From Marixanthomonas sp. SCSIO 43207 (GTDB lineage: Bacteria; Bacteroidota; Bacteroidia; Flavobacteriales; Flavobacteriaceae), in assembly GCF_019904255.1 (NCBI RefSeq), contig NZ_CP063203.1, positions 1,674,001-1,738,000 of the forward strand: a stretch of 64,000 nucleotides of DNA, in the 5' to 3' direction. Of this stretch, positions 52,674 through 62,717 are shown in pieces. How positions within the stretch are numbered: the stretch's first letter is position 1; each line of letters starts with the position of its first letter. A program made the position numbers and the translations under genes. The notes below the pieces were generated by a model. That model made no database searches. It was not told the DNA's origin and saw only the letters and a list, made by a program, of their open reading frames with translations.

Positions 52674-53888
52674 ATGGCAATAACTTTCGCACTTATTAAA
52701 GAACGTAAAAATCCACCAGACCGTCGTGTCGTTTTTTCACCGGAAATGTGTCAAGAAGTCATAAAACACTATCCTGATGCTCGTATAATTGCAGAAACAT
52801 CAGACATTAGAATATTTAAAGATGAAGCCTACCGAAAAGCAGGAGTAGAAATTTGTGAAGATATTTCTAAGGCAGATGTGATGCTAGGCGTTAAAGAAGT
52901 GCCTGTTGAAGCTTTAATTCCGCATAAAAAATATTTCTTTTTCAGTCATACTATCAAAAAGCAACCTTATAACAGAGCGTTGTTACAAGCAATTCTTCAG
53001 AAAAAAATAGAGCTATATGACCATGAAACTATCACAAAAGAGAATGGAAGTAGGCTAATAGGGTTTGGTAGATATGCAGGATTGGTAGGTGCTTATAATG
53101 GTTTTAGAGCATTAGGTTTACGTGATAAATTATACACACTAGAAAAAGTTGATGTATTGCCCGATCTTGATGCTGTAAAAGAAGAGCTAGATAAAATTGA
53201 AATACCAACTATAAAAATAGTATTAACAGGTAACGGAAAAGTAGCTCACGGAGCAAAAGAAATATTGGATTACCTAAAGATAAAACAAGTAAATGTTCTT
53301 GATTATTTAACAAAAGACTTTGATGAGCCGGTATATTGTATGATAGACGTTTTGGATTATAACAAACGTACTGATGGGTTACCGGGTAAAAAATATGAGT
53401 TTTATAATGATCCATCTGGATATGAGAGTGATTTTATGCGTTTTGCTGCAGTAAGTGATTTCTTTATTGCTGGCCATTTTCATGGTGAAGGCGCTCCTTA
53501 TTTATTTACTAGAGAAGATGCACGACATAAAGATTTTAATATTAATCTAGTAGCAGATGTTTCTTGTGATATTGATGGACCTGTTGCAAGCACTATACGA
53601 CCTTCTACCATTGCCGAGCCATTTTATGGGTATGATCCCATTACTGAAAAAGAAACATTTTATGATATACCAGGATCAATAACTGTTATGGCTGTAGATA
53701 ATTTGCCTTGTGAGCTGCCTAAAAATGCCAGTGAAGGCTTTGGTGATATGTTTCTAGAACACGTTATTCCAGCTTTTTTTAATGACGACAAAGATGGAAT
53801 ATTGGCTCGGTCAAAAATGACAACAAGCACAGGTAAATTAGCTGAAGATTTCAGTTATTTACAAGATTATGTAGACGAAACCGATTAA
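52674..53888 (+). CDS. NAD(P)-dependent dehydrogenase of the AlaDH/PNT-saccharopine dehydrogenase family
   Basis: 404 residues from ATG 52674, supported by the promoter at 52587-52618 and the normal family start AITFALIKERKNPPDRRVVF. N-terminal motifs: VMLGVKEVPVEALIPHKKYFFFSHTIKKQPYN (about 79-110), typical of LYS1-like saccharopine dehydrogenases; then LIGFGRYAGLVGAYNGFRALG, IKIVLTGNGKVAHGAKEIL (Rossmann) and DVSCDIDGPVASTIRPSTIAEPFYGYDP. It probably acts on lysine/2-oxoglutarate or a similar amino acid. Its stop overlaps that of the convergent DUF3857 gene. Confidence 0.85.
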   Translation: MAITFALIKERKNPPDRRVVFSPEMCQEVIKHYPDARIIAETSDIRIFKDEAYRKAGVEICEDISKADVMLGVKEVPVEALIPHKKYFFFSHTIKKQPYNRALLQAILQKKIELYDHETITKENGSRLIGFGRYAGLVGAYNGFRALGLRDKLYTLEKVDVLPDLDAVKEELDKIEIPTIKIVLTGNGKVAHGAKEILDYLKIKQVNVLDYLTKDFDEPVYCMIDVLDYNKRTDGLPGKKYEFYNDPSGYESDFMRFAAVSDFFIAGHFHGEGAPYLFTREDARHKDFNINLVADVSCDIDGPVASTIRPSTIAEPFYGYDPITEKETFYDIPGSITVMAVDNLPCELPKNASEGFGDMFLEHVIPAFFNDDKDGILARSKMTTSTGKLAEDFSYLQDYVDETD

Positions 53889-55852
53889 ATCTTTTTTAGC
53901 AGGATAGGATCTTGATTTTGAAAACTTATCATTGTTTCAAAAAACTTTTTCATATTATAATAGGTTTTTGCAGGATAATGATATTCTGTAAGGTTAAAAC
54001 TAAACCGTATGTTTATTTTTTGATTAGTTTGGCTATATAACACAGTGCATTTACCAACATCGCTAAACAGAGAAATTGATTTGTTTTCCGGAAGTTGTAT
54101 TACCTCATATTGGTTATCAAGGTCTATTGAAATTAAATAGGTATGTGCTTGAGGGTAACCAAAATCAATTGGAAAACTTCGTGTTTTAGCTTTGAAAGGG
54201 TTTTCAGAAAAATAGGTTTCAAAAAAATAGGGGTTAAGATATATTTTATCACCAATCAGCTCTGTTTCTAGGGTTACATTATAATTTACTTTCAGAGAAG
54301 TTTCTATTGAATCTTTTTTTTCTATAACGAGATTACTTAACCTAAGTGCAGGATTCTTTTCTTTATCATTAACGTAGTCTTCGTAGTTTATATTTTTTAT
54401 ACGTTTTCTCTCATTGACAGCATTATAACCTGCATATAGCTCGTTTACCTTTCCTGTAAAAAAACCATCTTCTGACGCTTTCAAATGTGAATTAACATAA
54501 TAGATATTTTTTTTATTTGGAGTCAATGGATACCAGTAGCTTCCGTTTTTAAAATCCATTACACGTCCTTGGTGATTTAAGTCCTGAAATGGAATCATAC
54601 CAAAAGGAATTTCTTCCTCTACAACATCTAGAAGATACCTCTCTCCATCAATAGATACTAATGCTATTGCCCTATTAAAGTCTGTTAATACTGGATAAGT
54701 TGAAGTAGGAATGCCATTTTCACGAGTAGATAAGAGAACAAGATAAGCTTCTAAACCTGCAGCCTGAAGCGCATTTATAAGTGATAAGTTAATTTCTGAA
54801 GTATTACCTACTTTTTTTTCAAAGGCATTTTTTACATCGATATCATTAAAAATCCTATGCTTACCATTCCACTTGTAGTGATTTTGAATAAAACTATAAA
54901 TAGCTTTAGCTTTTTCAAGATTACTAGAAATATTGAGAAGGTTTTCTGGCAAATTCCTCTTAAAATAGCTGTTATTATTTAATTGACGCCCTAAGCTTTT
55001 ATCATTTTTAAACTCCTTGTCAACATCTTTCCAAGTTTTTGTATATTCATTGTTCATGCCTCTAAAATCGAAAAACTCTCTTAACTCATATTCTACTTTT
55101 GATAAATAGTTGCTTTTTCCCAACATGTATTTTTCTTGTTTAAAAGCGGGAATATTTTTCATTGCATATACTGTAGACTCACAATCTGCAGGAGTATACC
55201 CGTCAATATATAAACAGTTTTTGTTTATAGATGCCTCATCAATATGTAATTTTCTTTCTCCTTTTAATACTCTATTATATTTAAAGTTTCCAGGGATTTC
55301 ACAAAAGAATTCACTGTATAAAGTAGGAATAGTATGTTGAAACTGCCACCCATCTAAATTAAAGAAAAATGGAGATTCAATTTTATATTGATACTCCAAA
55401 ATACTTCCATTCTTAACATCAGGAAATGTGAACCTAAGTACTTCAAAATTTGCAAACTCATTAATGGTAAAAAAATCTTGCTCTCTTACATAAGTTTGAA
55501 GACTTCCATTATGAGTAAGAGCTTTAATTTTCTCTATTTTTTCTTTGTTTTTTGAATTGGATAATAAGGGTATTTCAATTGTAGAGCCTTCATATTTATT
55601 TGCGTCAATAACTTTGATTTTTTTATAAACCTCTTTAATTAAAACAATACGGTTTCTTTTTGCTTCAAACTTAAATGTACCCTGCTCATATAGTATAACT
55701 GCTGAAGCTTCTGGATCTTGAGGAAATGATTGCATGGCAAGTTCATCACTAGTAGGGTTTCCAAATTCAGACTTTTGACGTTTTTGAGCACTCGATAATG
55801 TACAAGCAGCTATGATTAAAAGTATTGAAAGCGTAATAGATTTATAATACAT
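53885..55852 (-). CDS. Secreted DUF3857/transglutaminase-like protein
   Basis: 655 residues with a signal peptide (1-22). The DUF3857 region spans about 60-245 (VILYEQGTFKFEAKRNRIVLIKEVYKKIKV; VLRFTFPDVKNGSILEYQYKIESPF). A transglutaminase-like core follows (IYSFIQNHYKWNGKHRIFNDIDVKNAFEKKVGNTSEINLSLINALQAAGLEAYLVLLSTR). The usual catalytic Cys position (GNCxD-like) reads VGNTSEIN, so peptidase activity is doubtful. A C-terminal beta domain (DUF2569/3858-like) ends it. Such proteins are common and uncharacterised in the Bacteroidota periplasm. Confidence 0.85.
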   Translation of the reverse strand: MYYKSITLSILLIIAACTLSSAQKRQKSEFGNPTSDELAMQSFPQDPEASAVILYEQGTFKFEAKRNRIVLIKEVYKKIKVIDANKYEGSTIEIPLLSNSKNKEKIEKIKALTHNGSLQTYVREQDFFTINEFANFEVLRFTFPDVKNGSILEYQYKIESPFFFNLDGWQFQHTIPTLYSEFFCEIPGNFKYNRVLKGERKLHIDEASINKNCLYIDGYTPADCESTVYAMKNIPAFKQEKYMLGKSNYLSKVEYELREFFDFRGMNNEYTKTWKDVDKEFKNDKSLGRQLNNNSYFKRNLPENLLNISSNLEKAKAIYSFIQNHYKWNGKHRIFNDIDVKNAFEKKVGNTSEINLSLINALQAAGLEAYLVLLSTRENGIPTSTYPVLTDFNRAIALVSIDGERYLLDVVEEEIPFGMIPFQDLNHQGRVMDFKNGSYWYPLTPNKKNIYYVNSHLKASEDGFFTGKVNELYAGYNAVNERKRIKNINYEDYVNDKEKNPALRLSNLVIEKKDSIETSLKVNYNVTLETELIGDKIYLNPYFFETYFSENPFKAKTRSFPIDFGYPQAHTYLISIDLDNQYEVIQLPENKSISLFSDVGKCTVLYSQTNQKINIRFSFNLTEYHYPAKTYYNMKKFFETMISFQNQDPILLKKI

Positions 55853-55945
55853 ATTCTAATGTGTAAGTTTATAAGAGGTGCAAAATACTAGAAAAATATT
55901 AGTTACAATATTTATTTTTTTGAGATTCGTATTTTAGTTTAATAT

Positions 55946-55986
55946 CAGGAAAAACCCCCTCTTAAAAACAGGAAAAACCCTCTTGA
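55946..55986. repeat. Two copies of CAGGAAAAACCC before sRNA A
   Basis: CAGGAAAAACCC occurs at 55946 and 55969, the second ending at the -33 TTG (55983-55985) of the first sRNA module. A third copy is at 56110, upstream of the second module. The association of the motif with both modules suggests a regulator site or UP-like element. Confidence 0.5.
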
Positions 55987-56017
55987 AAAAAACTATTAAT
56001 CTTTTCATCTTTACATC

Positions 56018-56097
56018 ATAATTAATCATTGCTAAATTAATTGGGGAGTTAATAAAGCGATTTTATAAAAACCACTCTATTTTGAGTGGTTTTTTTA
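56018..56097 (+). ncRNA. Predicted small RNA A
   Basis: The promoter TTG (55983-55985) and CATCTTTA (56006-56013) are 20 bp apart. The transcript would contain ATTAA-TTGGGGAG-TTAAT (56036-56053), a short hairpin with a GGGG loop, then AGCGATTTT. It ends at a terminator hairpin ACCACTC/GAGTGGT (56071-56090) with a T-run. The length is about 80 nt. No open reading frame of note. The same layout is repeated as sRNA B. The Flavo-1 RNA motif, known from computational surveys of Bacteroidota, is a candidate family to test. Confidence 0.6.
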
Positions 56098-56183
56098 TTT
56101 CATACTATACAGGAAAAACCCCTTTTTAATTAGGTGTTTTTACCTCTTGTGTCACTTAAGTAATTATACAATCTTTGTAATAG

Positions 56184-56252
56184 CTTAATTAATTGGGGAG
56201 TTAATAATAGCGATTGTAAGAGCTGCCAATGTGAGTTGGTAGCTCTTTTTTA
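56184..56252 (+). ncRNA. Predicted small RNA B
   Basis: The promoter TTG (56147-56149) and AATCTTTG (56170-56177) are 20 bp apart. The conserved ATTAA-TTGGGGAG-TTAAT (56188-56205) is followed by AGCGATTG and then a terminator stem of 12 pairs (56218-56229 with 56236-56247) and a T-run. The terminator stem differs entirely in sequence from that of sRNA A, while the GGGG hairpin is identical, so the hairpin is the conserved part. Confidence 0.6.
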
Positions 56253-56300
56253 TTAAGAAAAATTATAATTTATTTGAAATAGCCTAATTATAGTTTTATA

Positions 56301-56333
56301 AAAAAACCTGCTTTATTAAAGCAGGTTTTTTTA
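56301..56333. terminator. Terminator of kdsA
   Basis: AAACCTGCTTTA and TAAAGCAGGTTT are perfect arms with A and T runs on both sides, 2 bp from the kdsA stop. Confidence 0.85.
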
Positions 56334-56334
56334 G

Positions 56335-57153
56335 TTATAAGCTATTAACTGTTTTACGTATAGCAACCAGATCTGTCAATAGTTTTTCAAGTTTTGCCAG
56401 ATCGAGCATATTAGCCCCATCGCTTTTAGCATTTGCAGGATCAAAATGAGTTTCAATAAATAAACCATCTACTCCTGTTGCTATACCAGCCCGGGCAATC
56501 GTACTTATCATTTCTGGACGGCCTCCGGTAACACCTATACTTTGATTAGGTTGTTGCAAACTATGGGTAACATCAAGCACTGTTGATGCATATCGTTTCA
56601 TAGTAGGAATTCCTCTAAAATCTACCACCATATCTTGATACCCAAACATAGTACCACGATCGGTTACCATTACTTTTTCGTTTCCGCAGTCGGTAACTTT
56701 TTTTACAGCATGTTGCATGCTTTCAGGACTCATAAACTGTCCTTTTTTCAAGTTTACAACCTTACCTGTTTTGGCAGCAGCTACGACCAAGTCTGTTTGT
56801 CTCACTAAAAAAGCAGGAATTTGTAAAACATCTACAAACTCTGCGGCCATAGTGGCATCACTACTTTCGTGAATATCTGTCACAGTAGGAATATCAAATG
56901 TTTCTGAAACTTTCTGAAGAATTTTTAACGCTTTTTCATCGCCAATTCCTGTAAAACTATCAATGCGGCTTCGGTTTGCTTTTTTAAAACTCCCTTTAAA
57001 AATATAAGGTATTTTAAGTGTGTCTGTTATTTTAATTACTTTTTCTGCAATTTGCATGGCCATATCTTCGCCTTCAATAGCGCAAGGGCCGGCCAGTAAA
57101 AAGAAGTTTTTAGAGTTTGTATGTTTCAGTTTTGGGATTGAATCAAGTTTCAT
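56335..57153 (-). CDS. kdsA: 3-deoxy-8-phosphooctulonate synthase (KDO-8-P synthase)
   Basis: 272 residues. Motifs: FFLLAGPCAIEGEDMAM (about 17-33), FKGSFKKANRSRIDSFTG, PTVTDIHESSDA, AFLVRQTDLVVAAAKTGKVVNLKKGQFMSP, VMVTDRGTMFGYQDMVVDFRGIPTMK, DVTHSLQQPN and FIETHFDPANAKSDGANML. It condenses phosphoenolpyruvate with arabinose-5-phosphate for the inner-core KDO of lipopolysaccharide. The N of the metal site distinguishes metal-independent forms; CKANRS-type Cys is replaced here by KKANRS, pointing to the metal-independent class. A -7 box TATCTTTG is at 57171-57178 (minus). Confidence 0.95.
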   Translation of the reverse strand: MKLDSIPKLKHTNSKNFFLLAGPCAIEGEDMAMQIAEKVIKITDTLKIPYIFKGSFKKANRSRIDSFTGIGDEKALKILQKVSETFDIPTVTDIHESSDATMAAEFVDVLQIPAFLVRQTDLVVAAAKTGKVVNLKKGQFMSPESMQHAVKKVTDCGNEKVMVTDRGTMFGYQDMVVDFRGIPTMKRYASTVLDVTHSLQQPNQSIGVTGGRPEMISTIARAGIATGVDGLFIETHFDPANAKSDGANMLDLAKLEKLLTDLVAIRKTVNSL

Positions 57154-57170
57154 TGCTGTATATTATAGTA

Positions 57171-57178
57171 CAAAGATA
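57171..57178 (-). promoter_or_regulatory. -7 box for kdsA
   Basis: TATCTTTG on the minus strand, 18 bp before the start codon, so the leader is very short. Confidence 0.55.
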
Positions 57179-57299
57179 CAGAATTCAATATTCAAGAAAC
57201 CATTTCAATTTTTAGTATTTCAGAAATTGAAGAAAAAATAACTACAACATTGATGAAAATATAACACCTTTTATAGTGTATTATTCCATTAATTAACAG

Positions 57300-57307
57300 T
57301 ACTTTTG
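57300..57307 (+). promoter_or_regulatory. -7 box for typA
   Basis: TACTTTTG, a full consensus match, 89 bp upstream of the typA start; no clear TTG partner. Confidence 0.45.
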
Positions 57308-57396
57308 CGCCCGCGAACATCCAAGCCAACCATACTAAAATTTAATTGGTGGTTAATCATTGTCAATGAGGGGTTTCGTTTAAAAAATTTAATCTT

Positions 57397-59193
57397 ATGA
57401 ATATTAAAAACATCGCCATTATTGCACACGTTGACCACGGTAAAACCACCTTGGTTGATAAAATTATGCATCATTGTAGTTTGTTTCGCGAAAACGAACA
57501 AACAGGAGAGTTGATTCTGGATAACAATGACTTGGAGCGTGAACGTGGAATTACCATTACTTCAAAAAATGTTTCTGTTACTTACAAAGACACAAAAATT
57601 AATATTATTGATACACCTGGTCACGCCGATTTTGGTGGAGAAGTAGAGCGAGTATTAAATATGGCAGATGGTGTTTTACTGTTGGTAGATGCTTTTGAAG
57701 GACCTATGCCGCAAACTCGTTTTGTACTACAAAAAGCAATCTCATTGGGCTTAAAACCTTGCGTGGTTGTAAACAAAGTTGATAAAGAAAACTGTACACC
57801 TGATGAAGTTCACGAAGCAGTATTTGACTTGATGTTTGAATTAGGTGCCGAAGAATGGCAGTTAGATTTTCCTACAGTATATGGTTCAGCAAAAAATAAC
57901 TGGATGAGTGAAGACTGGCAGCAGCCAACAGATTCTATTGAGCCTGCACTTGATATGGTATTGGAGCACATCCCTTCCCCAAAAATTGAAGAAGGTACAA
58001 CACAGTTGTTAATTACTTCTTTAGATTATTCTTCATTTACGGGACGTATTGCTATTGGTCGTTTACAACGCGGCACGTTAAAAGAAAATATGCAAGTAAC
58101 TTTGGTAAAACGTGATGGAGCCAAGGTAAAAACCAGAATAAAAGAGTTACACACCTTTGAAGGGTTAGGACGTGTGAAAGTAAAAGAAGTACAAGCCGGA
58201 GATATTTGTGCATTGGTAGGTCTTGAAGGTTTTGAAATTGGTGATACTGTAGCCGATTTTGAAAACCCTGAGGCACTTCAGACCATTGCTATTGATGAAC
58301 CTACTATGAGTATGTTGTTTACCATTAACGATTCACCTTTCTTTGGTAAAGATGGTAAGTTTGTTACGTCTCGTCACGTAAAAGAACGTCTAGAGCGTGA
58401 GCTTGAAAAGAATTTAGCTTTGCGTGTTGAACCAACTGACAGTGCCGATAAATTTATGGTTTTTGGTCGTGGTGTATTACACCTTTCAGTTTTAATAGAA
58501 ACCATGCGTCGTGAAGGTTATGAATTACAGATTGGGCAGCCACAAGTAATTATTAAAGAGATAGATGGTGTTAAATGTGAACCGGTTGAAGAGCTTACAA
58601 TAGATCTTCCAGATGCTGTGAGTGGTAAAGCAGTTGAAATGGTGAGCATGCGTAAAGGTGAAATGTTGAGTATGGAAGCAAAGGGAGACCGTATGGTTTG
58701 TAAATTTAATATTCCTTCTCGTGGTATTATTGGTTTACGAAATCAATTATTAACAGCTACTGCCGGTGAAGCCATAATGACACACAGATTTTTAGAATAT
58801 CAACCATTAAAAGGAGGTATACCAGAGCGTCAAAGTGGTAGTTTGGTTTCTATGGAAAAGGGAACAGCTATACCGTATTCTATTGATAAGTTACAAGAAC
58901 GCGGACGCTTTTTTGTTGATCCGGGAGAAGATATTTACGAAGGTCAAGTGATTGGTGAAAATTCACGTCAAGATGATATGACAGTTAATGTTACTAAAAC
59001 CAAAAAGCTAAGTAACGTTCGTTCTTCTGGAGCAGATGATAAAGCTAAAATTGTACCGGCTATCAAGTTTTCATTAGAAGAAGCTCTAGAATATATTCAG
59101 AAAGACGAATATGTTGAGGTAACGCCAAATCACCTTCGTTTACGTAAAATTTATTTAAAAGAAGTAGATAGAAAGCGAAATAAAATAATGTAA
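57397..59193 (+). CDS. typA: Ribosome-associated translational GTPase TypA/BipA
   Basis: 598 residues. G1 [16 protein letters not shown]2 region [11 protein letters not shown]3 [16 protein letters not shown] and G4 NKVDKEN define the GTPase. The EF-G-like domains and the BipA-specific C-terminus follow ([47 protein letters not shown]). It binds the 70S ribosome and is needed for growth under stress or cold and for ribosome assembly. Full family length. Confidence 0.96.
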   Translation: MNIKNIAIIAHVDHGKTTLVDKIMHHCSLFRENEQTGELILDNNDLERERGITITSKNVSVTYKDTKINIIDTPGHADFGGEVERVLNMADGVLLLVDAFEGPMPQTRFVLQKAISLGLKPCVVVNKVDKENCTPDEVHEAVFDLMFELGAEEWQLDFPTVYGSAKNNWMSEDWQQPTDSIEPALDMVLEHIPSPKIEEGTTQLLITSLDYSSFTGRIAIGRLQRGTLKENMQVTLVKRDGAKVKTRIKELHTFEGLGRVKVKEVQAGDICALVGLEGFEIGDTVADFENPEALQTIAIDEPTMSMLFTINDSPFFGKDGKFVTSRHVKERLERELEKNLALRVEPTDSADKFMVFGRGVLHLSVLIETMRREGYELQIGQPQVIIKEIDGVKCEPVEELTIDLPDAVSGKAVEMVSMRKGEMLSMEAKGDRMVCKFNIPSRGIIGLRNQLLTATAGEAIMTHRFLEYQPLKGGIPERQSGSLVSMEKGTAIPYSIDKLQERGRFFVDPGEDIYEGQVIGENSRQDDMTVNVTKTKKLSNVRSSGADDKAKIVPAIKFSLEEALEYIQKDEYVEVTPNHLRLRKIYLKEVDRKRNKIM

Positions 59194-59214
59194 TTTATTT
59201 CTGAAACCTTATTT

Positions 59215-59247
59215 AAAAACCACTATCAATTTGATGGTGGTTTTTTT
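59215..59247. terminator. Bidirectional terminator overlapping the end of a coding region
   Basis: The arms AACCACTATCAA and TTGATGGTGGTT with flanking A and T runs lie between typA and the convergent membrane-protein gene. The stop codon of that gene (59226-59228) and its last codons lie inside the hairpin. Confidence 0.8.
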
Positions 59248-60542
59248 GTTGCTTTCTTGTTGACTTCAAGTTGATTACTTACAGTAGCAAGCAACATAAA
59301 AAGGATAAAAAACAAAACCCAATCATTATAAAAAATAAACCGTTTTAAGGTGTGCATCCCCACGGCTACAACGGCCATATTGCTTATAGTGATGCAAGTG
59401 ACAAATGCAATGGCTTTGTATATATTGGTTTGATTGTTTTTTAATTTACTTATTCCGAAGAAAAATAAAATTACAAACAGAAGCACATATTTTGAGTTTT
59501 CAAATCCATAACTAAAGTTTTTGATAAACAGCGAAAACCATTTTTTAAAATTGTCCTTAATCAAAGGGAAAGCCATAGCGGTGGTAGTATTGTCAATTTT
59601 GATCAAGGTGTCATCTTCAGAAAGTTGTTTTTCATAACGTTCTTTTCCAATAGGGTAGATAGTGTGATTGGCTATTTTAGCAAAATTTGCGACGTAATGT
59701 GAAATAACCTCTTCTCCTTGAGCTTTTGCAGCAGCTTGATTGTATTGCTTGGTTGAAACGCTATTGTAAATTTCAGTAAAATAGGCTTTCTCATCTTCTG
59801 AAGTATAAATAGTAACATCCTCTTCATCGGCAACATACATTGCAGGAGCCAGAAGATGAATACCGGTCCAAGGTGTATTTGTAAAATAACCGTGAGCAAC
59901 TTTATGATATGTACTGTCTGCTAGTGAAATTAAAAATGGAAGTAAAACTAAAGTGACAAGATGTGGTAGGTGTTTTTTAAAAGTTTTGGTTTGATAACTA
60001 ACCCATAGCACCATAACTAGCAGTACGGGAATAAAAAATATAAACTGCTTTCTAGTTAATAAGAGTACCAACAAAAAAAGTATTCCATAGGTTATATGCT
60101 TTTTGTTATGATTAAAAAAATAGAGTAAAAATTGAATGCAAACTACTAAATATAAAGGATAAGCAATCGCTTCGGTAAGGATTGTATTGGCAATTTTGTG
60201 ATTGTACACATACGGTATTACCAAAATACCAGCTAAAAGAAGATACCAAAACGCTTGTAGTTGTATGTTCTTACGCATTTGAACAATAAAAAACCAAACC
60301 GAAAGCATCCCAAATATTAGTTGCAAAAACTTTAAAGGTGTTTTAAAGTTACTGCCAAATATAGCTTCTACTCCGTTTACAAAAAGTGGATAAACAGGAG
60401 TGCGATTAAACCACATTTCTATATATCCCAAGGAATCTGGTTGCGGTACAATAGGAGTGATTAAAACTAAAATAGAAACGATGCACAGTAAACCAATTAG
60501 GCATAGTTTAAATCTATTTTCAAAAAAAGAAAAAAATGTCAT
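59226..60542 (-). CDS. Polytopic membrane protein, glycosyltransferase-39-like layout
   Basis: 438 residues with about ten TM segments. An early loop after TM1 (IVPQPDSLGYIEMWFNRTPVYPLFVNGVEAIFG) resembles the acidic first loop of GT-C glycosyltransferases (an Asp followed by YxxL), and a large soluble loop lies at about 220-320. It may transfer a lipid-linked sugar, consistent with the polysaccharide genes across the divergent promoter; the assignment is tentative. Confidence 0.6.
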   Translation of the reverse strand: MTFFSFFENRFKLCLIGLLCIVSILVLITPIVPQPDSLGYIEMWFNRTPVYPLFVNGVEAIFGSNFKTPLKFLQLIFGMLSVWFFIVQMRKNIQLQAFWYLLLAGILVIPYVYNHKIANTILTEAIAYPLYLVVCIQFLLYFFNHNKKHITYGILFLLVLLLTRKQFIFFIPVLLVMVLWVSYQTKTFKKHLPHLVTLVLLPFLISLADSTYHKVAHGYFTNTPWTGIHLLAPAMYVADEEDVTIYTSEDEKAYFTEIYNSVSTKQYNQAAAKAQGEEVISHYVANFAKIANHTIYPIGKERYEKQLSEDDTLIKIDNTTTAMAFPLIKDNFKKWFSLFIKNFSYGFENSKYVLLFVILFFFGISKLKNNQTNIYKAIAFVTCITISNMAVVAVGMHTLKRFIFYNDWVLFFILFMLLATVSNQLEVNKKATKKPPSN

Positions 60543-60564
60543 CGTGTATATCTATGTAAAAGCG

Positions 60565-60594
60565 TTGCTAAAAGTAAAAATAATTTTAGTTTTA
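60565..60594 (+). promoter_or_regulatory. Promoter of the acyltransferase-DegT-flippase operon
   Basis: TTG (60565-60567) and TAGTTTTA (60587-60594), spaced by 19 bp, lie 25 bp before the TTG start codon chosen for the next gene. Confidence 0.5.
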
Positions 60595-60618
60595 CATGGC
60601 GTAACCAATATTAGTTTC

Positions 60619-61620
60619 TTGAATACAACAAAAACTAAAAACAAACCTACCTATCGGGTTGAACGATATACTCATTCGCATAAAGCGGAATGGAACAACT
60701 TTATCAGTTCTGCAAAAAACGCCACTTTTTTATTCAACCGAAATTTTATGGATTATCACAGTGATCGGTTTGAAGATTTCTCTGTGATGGTGTATAAAGA
60801 TGAAAAACTGTATGCAGTACTTCCGGCAAATAAAAAAAACGATGGTATTATTTCTCATCAAGGCTTAACGTACGGAAGTTTTGTACTTCAAGAAAAAGCT
60901 AAACTATTATACGCTTTTGATGCATTTAAATCAATCCTTACATTTTTATATTCTGAAGGAATTAAAACCCTTGATATACGCATAATACCTACATTCTATA
61001 ATACACTTCCTGCCGATGAGTTGGCTTATTTTTTATTCAAAGCCAATGCCACGTTGGTAAAACGTGATGTGCTAATGGTAATTGATTATGCAAACAAGCT
61101 GAAATTTCAAAAAAACAGAAGAGAAGGCATTAATAAAGCCATACGAAATGAGTTGATTGTTCAAGTTGATGATAATTATGATGGCTTTTGGAATGAGATT
61201 TTAATTCCGAATCTACAGAAAAAACACGGCGTGAACCCCGTGCATACCCTCGAAGAAATTAAAATGTTGGCTTCCCGTTTTCCGAAACAAATCAAACAGG
61301 TAAATGTTTACAAAGGTGACAAAATTGTAGCCGGAACTACGGTTTTCTTGACCAAGACAACTGTTCACCCTCAATATGTTTCAGGGAATATTGACAAAAA
61401 CACCTATGGAAGTCTAGATCTAGAATATGATTTTATAATTAATCACTTTCAAGAAGGAAAGCGGTATTTTGACTTTAATATTTCAAGTGAAGAAAACGGC
61501 AAACACTTAAATGAAGGATTGATTTTTTGGAAAGAAAGCTGTGGTGCACGTACGTTTACTGCAGATAATTACGTTGTAGATACTGCTTGTTATAAAAACC
61601 TAGACCTCTCTTTGATATGA
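60619..61620 (+). CDS. FemAB/GNAT-like acyltransferase
   Basis: 333 residues from TTG 60619. No ATG exists between the promoter at 60565-60594 and the conserved domain, and the open frame further upstream overlaps the divergent gene. Motifs: [27 protein letters not shown] (about 24-50), [19 protein letters not shown], and [61 protein letters not shown], typical of the GNAT/FemAB-like proteins encoded in O-antigen loci. It probably acylates an amino sugar nucleotide made by the neighbouring DegT enzyme. It overlaps that gene by 4 bp. Confidence 0.78.
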   Translation: MNTTKTKNKPTYRVERYTHSHKAEWNNFISSAKNATFLFNRNFMDYHSDRFEDFSVMVYKDEKLYAVLPANKKNDGIISHQGLTYGSFVLQEKAKLLYAFDAFKSILTFLYSEGIKTLDIRIIPTFYNTLPADELAYFLFKANATLVKRDVLMVIDYANKLKFQKNRREGINKAIRNELIVQVDDNYDGFWNEILIPNLQKKHGVNPVHTLEEIKMLASRFPKQIKQVNVYKGDKIVAGTTVFLTKTTVHPQYVSGNIDKNTYGSLDLEYDFIINHFQEGKRYFDFNISSEENGKHLNEGLIFWKESCGARTFTADNYVVDTACYKNLDLSLI

Positions 61621-62717
61621 TTCCTTTTTTAGATTTACATAAAATCAATGAACGTTTTCACCCAGAATTTCAACTGCGTTTTAAAGACTTTTTAGATTCT
61701 GGATACTACATTTTAGGTAACAATGTAACAGCTTTTGAAACAAATTTTGCTCAATACTGCGGAACAAACTATTGCATAGGTGTTGCCAATGGTTTAGAAG
61801 CACTTCGATTAATTTTAGAAGGGTATAAAGAATTGGGACAACTACAACAAGGCGATGAAGTTTTGGTTGCTTCAAACACCTATATTGCTACTATTTTAGC
61901 CATAAAACAAGCTGGTATGAAGCCAGTTTTGGTAGAAGCTGAAATGGAAACTTTTAATTTTAATATTGAAGCCATAAAAGAATCTATTTCTGAAAAAGCA
62001 AAAGCCATTATGCCCGTTCATTTATATGGACAGTTAGCACCTATGGACGCAATCTCAAGTATTGCAAAAGCCAATAACTTACTAGTGATTGAAGATGCCG
62101 CACAAGCACACGGAGCAACAAACGGAAATGGTAAACGAGCCGGTAATTTGGGTGATGCTGCCGGTTTTAGTTTTTATCCTACCAAAAACTTAGGAGCGTT
62201 GGGTGATGCAGGAGCCATAACAACCAATGATGAGGCGCTGGCTTCGGTTATAAAAAAGCTTCGTAATTATGGAGCGTCTTCAAAATATGTAAATGAGCTA
62301 ACTGGATTTAATTCTAGACTAGATGAGGTGCAGGCAATTTTTCTGAATATAAAATTGGCAAAGCTTGATGAAGATAACAACCGTAGGCGTATTGTGGCAA
62401 AGCGATATATTTCGGAAATTAAAAATGAAAAAATAGTGCTTCCAGAGTGGGATGGTAGTGATAACCATATTTTTCATTTGTTTGTAATACGTGTGGAGGA
62501 TAGAGCTGGATTTATAGATTTTTTAAAAAAGAAAACAATAGGAACGTTGATTCATTATCCTATTCCGCCGCATCAACAAGAAGCATTGCCGGAGTTTACT
62601 AATTTGTCATTTCCTATTACTGAAAAGATTCATCAACAAGTGGTGAGTATTCCTATAAGTCCCGTGATGACAGATGAAGCGGTTGGTAGTATTATTTCAG
62701 CATTAAACAGTTGGTAA
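61617..62717 (+). CDS. DegT/DnrJ/EryC1/StrS sugar aminotransferase (FdtB/QdtB-like)
   Basis: 366 residues. [17 protein letters not shown] start, [47 protein letters not shown] and the PLP-lysine segment [18 protein letters not shown] (Lys about 189) are all present. It transfers an amino group to a nucleotide-linked 3- or 4-keto sugar. The sequence resembles the 3-keto enzymes (FdtB/QdtB). With the acyltransferase it would give an N-acylated amino sugar for a surface polysaccharide. Confidence 0.92.
   Translation: MIPFLDLHKINERFHPEFQLRFKDFLDSGYYILGNNVTAFETNFAQYCGTNYCIGVANGLEALRLILEGYKELGQLQQGDEVLVASNTYIATILAIKQAGMKPVLVEAEMETFNFNIEAIKESISEKAKAIMPVHLYGQLAPMDAISSIAKANNLLVIEDAAQAHGATNGNGKRAGNLGDAAGFSFYPTKNLGALGDAGAITTNDEALASVIKKLRNYGASSKYVNELTGFNSRLDEVQAIFLNIKLAKLDEDNNRRRIVAKRYISEIKNEKIVLPEWDGSDNHIFHLFVIRVEDRAGFIDFLKKKTIGTLIHYPIPPHQQEALPEFTNLSFPITEKIHQQVVSIPISPVMTDEAVGSIISALNSW

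Noticed and set aside
60400-60618. Upstream ATG extension of the FemAB-like gene
   Set aside because: It overlaps the start of the divergent membrane-protein gene, adds a non-homologous 73 residues, and precedes the predicted promoter.
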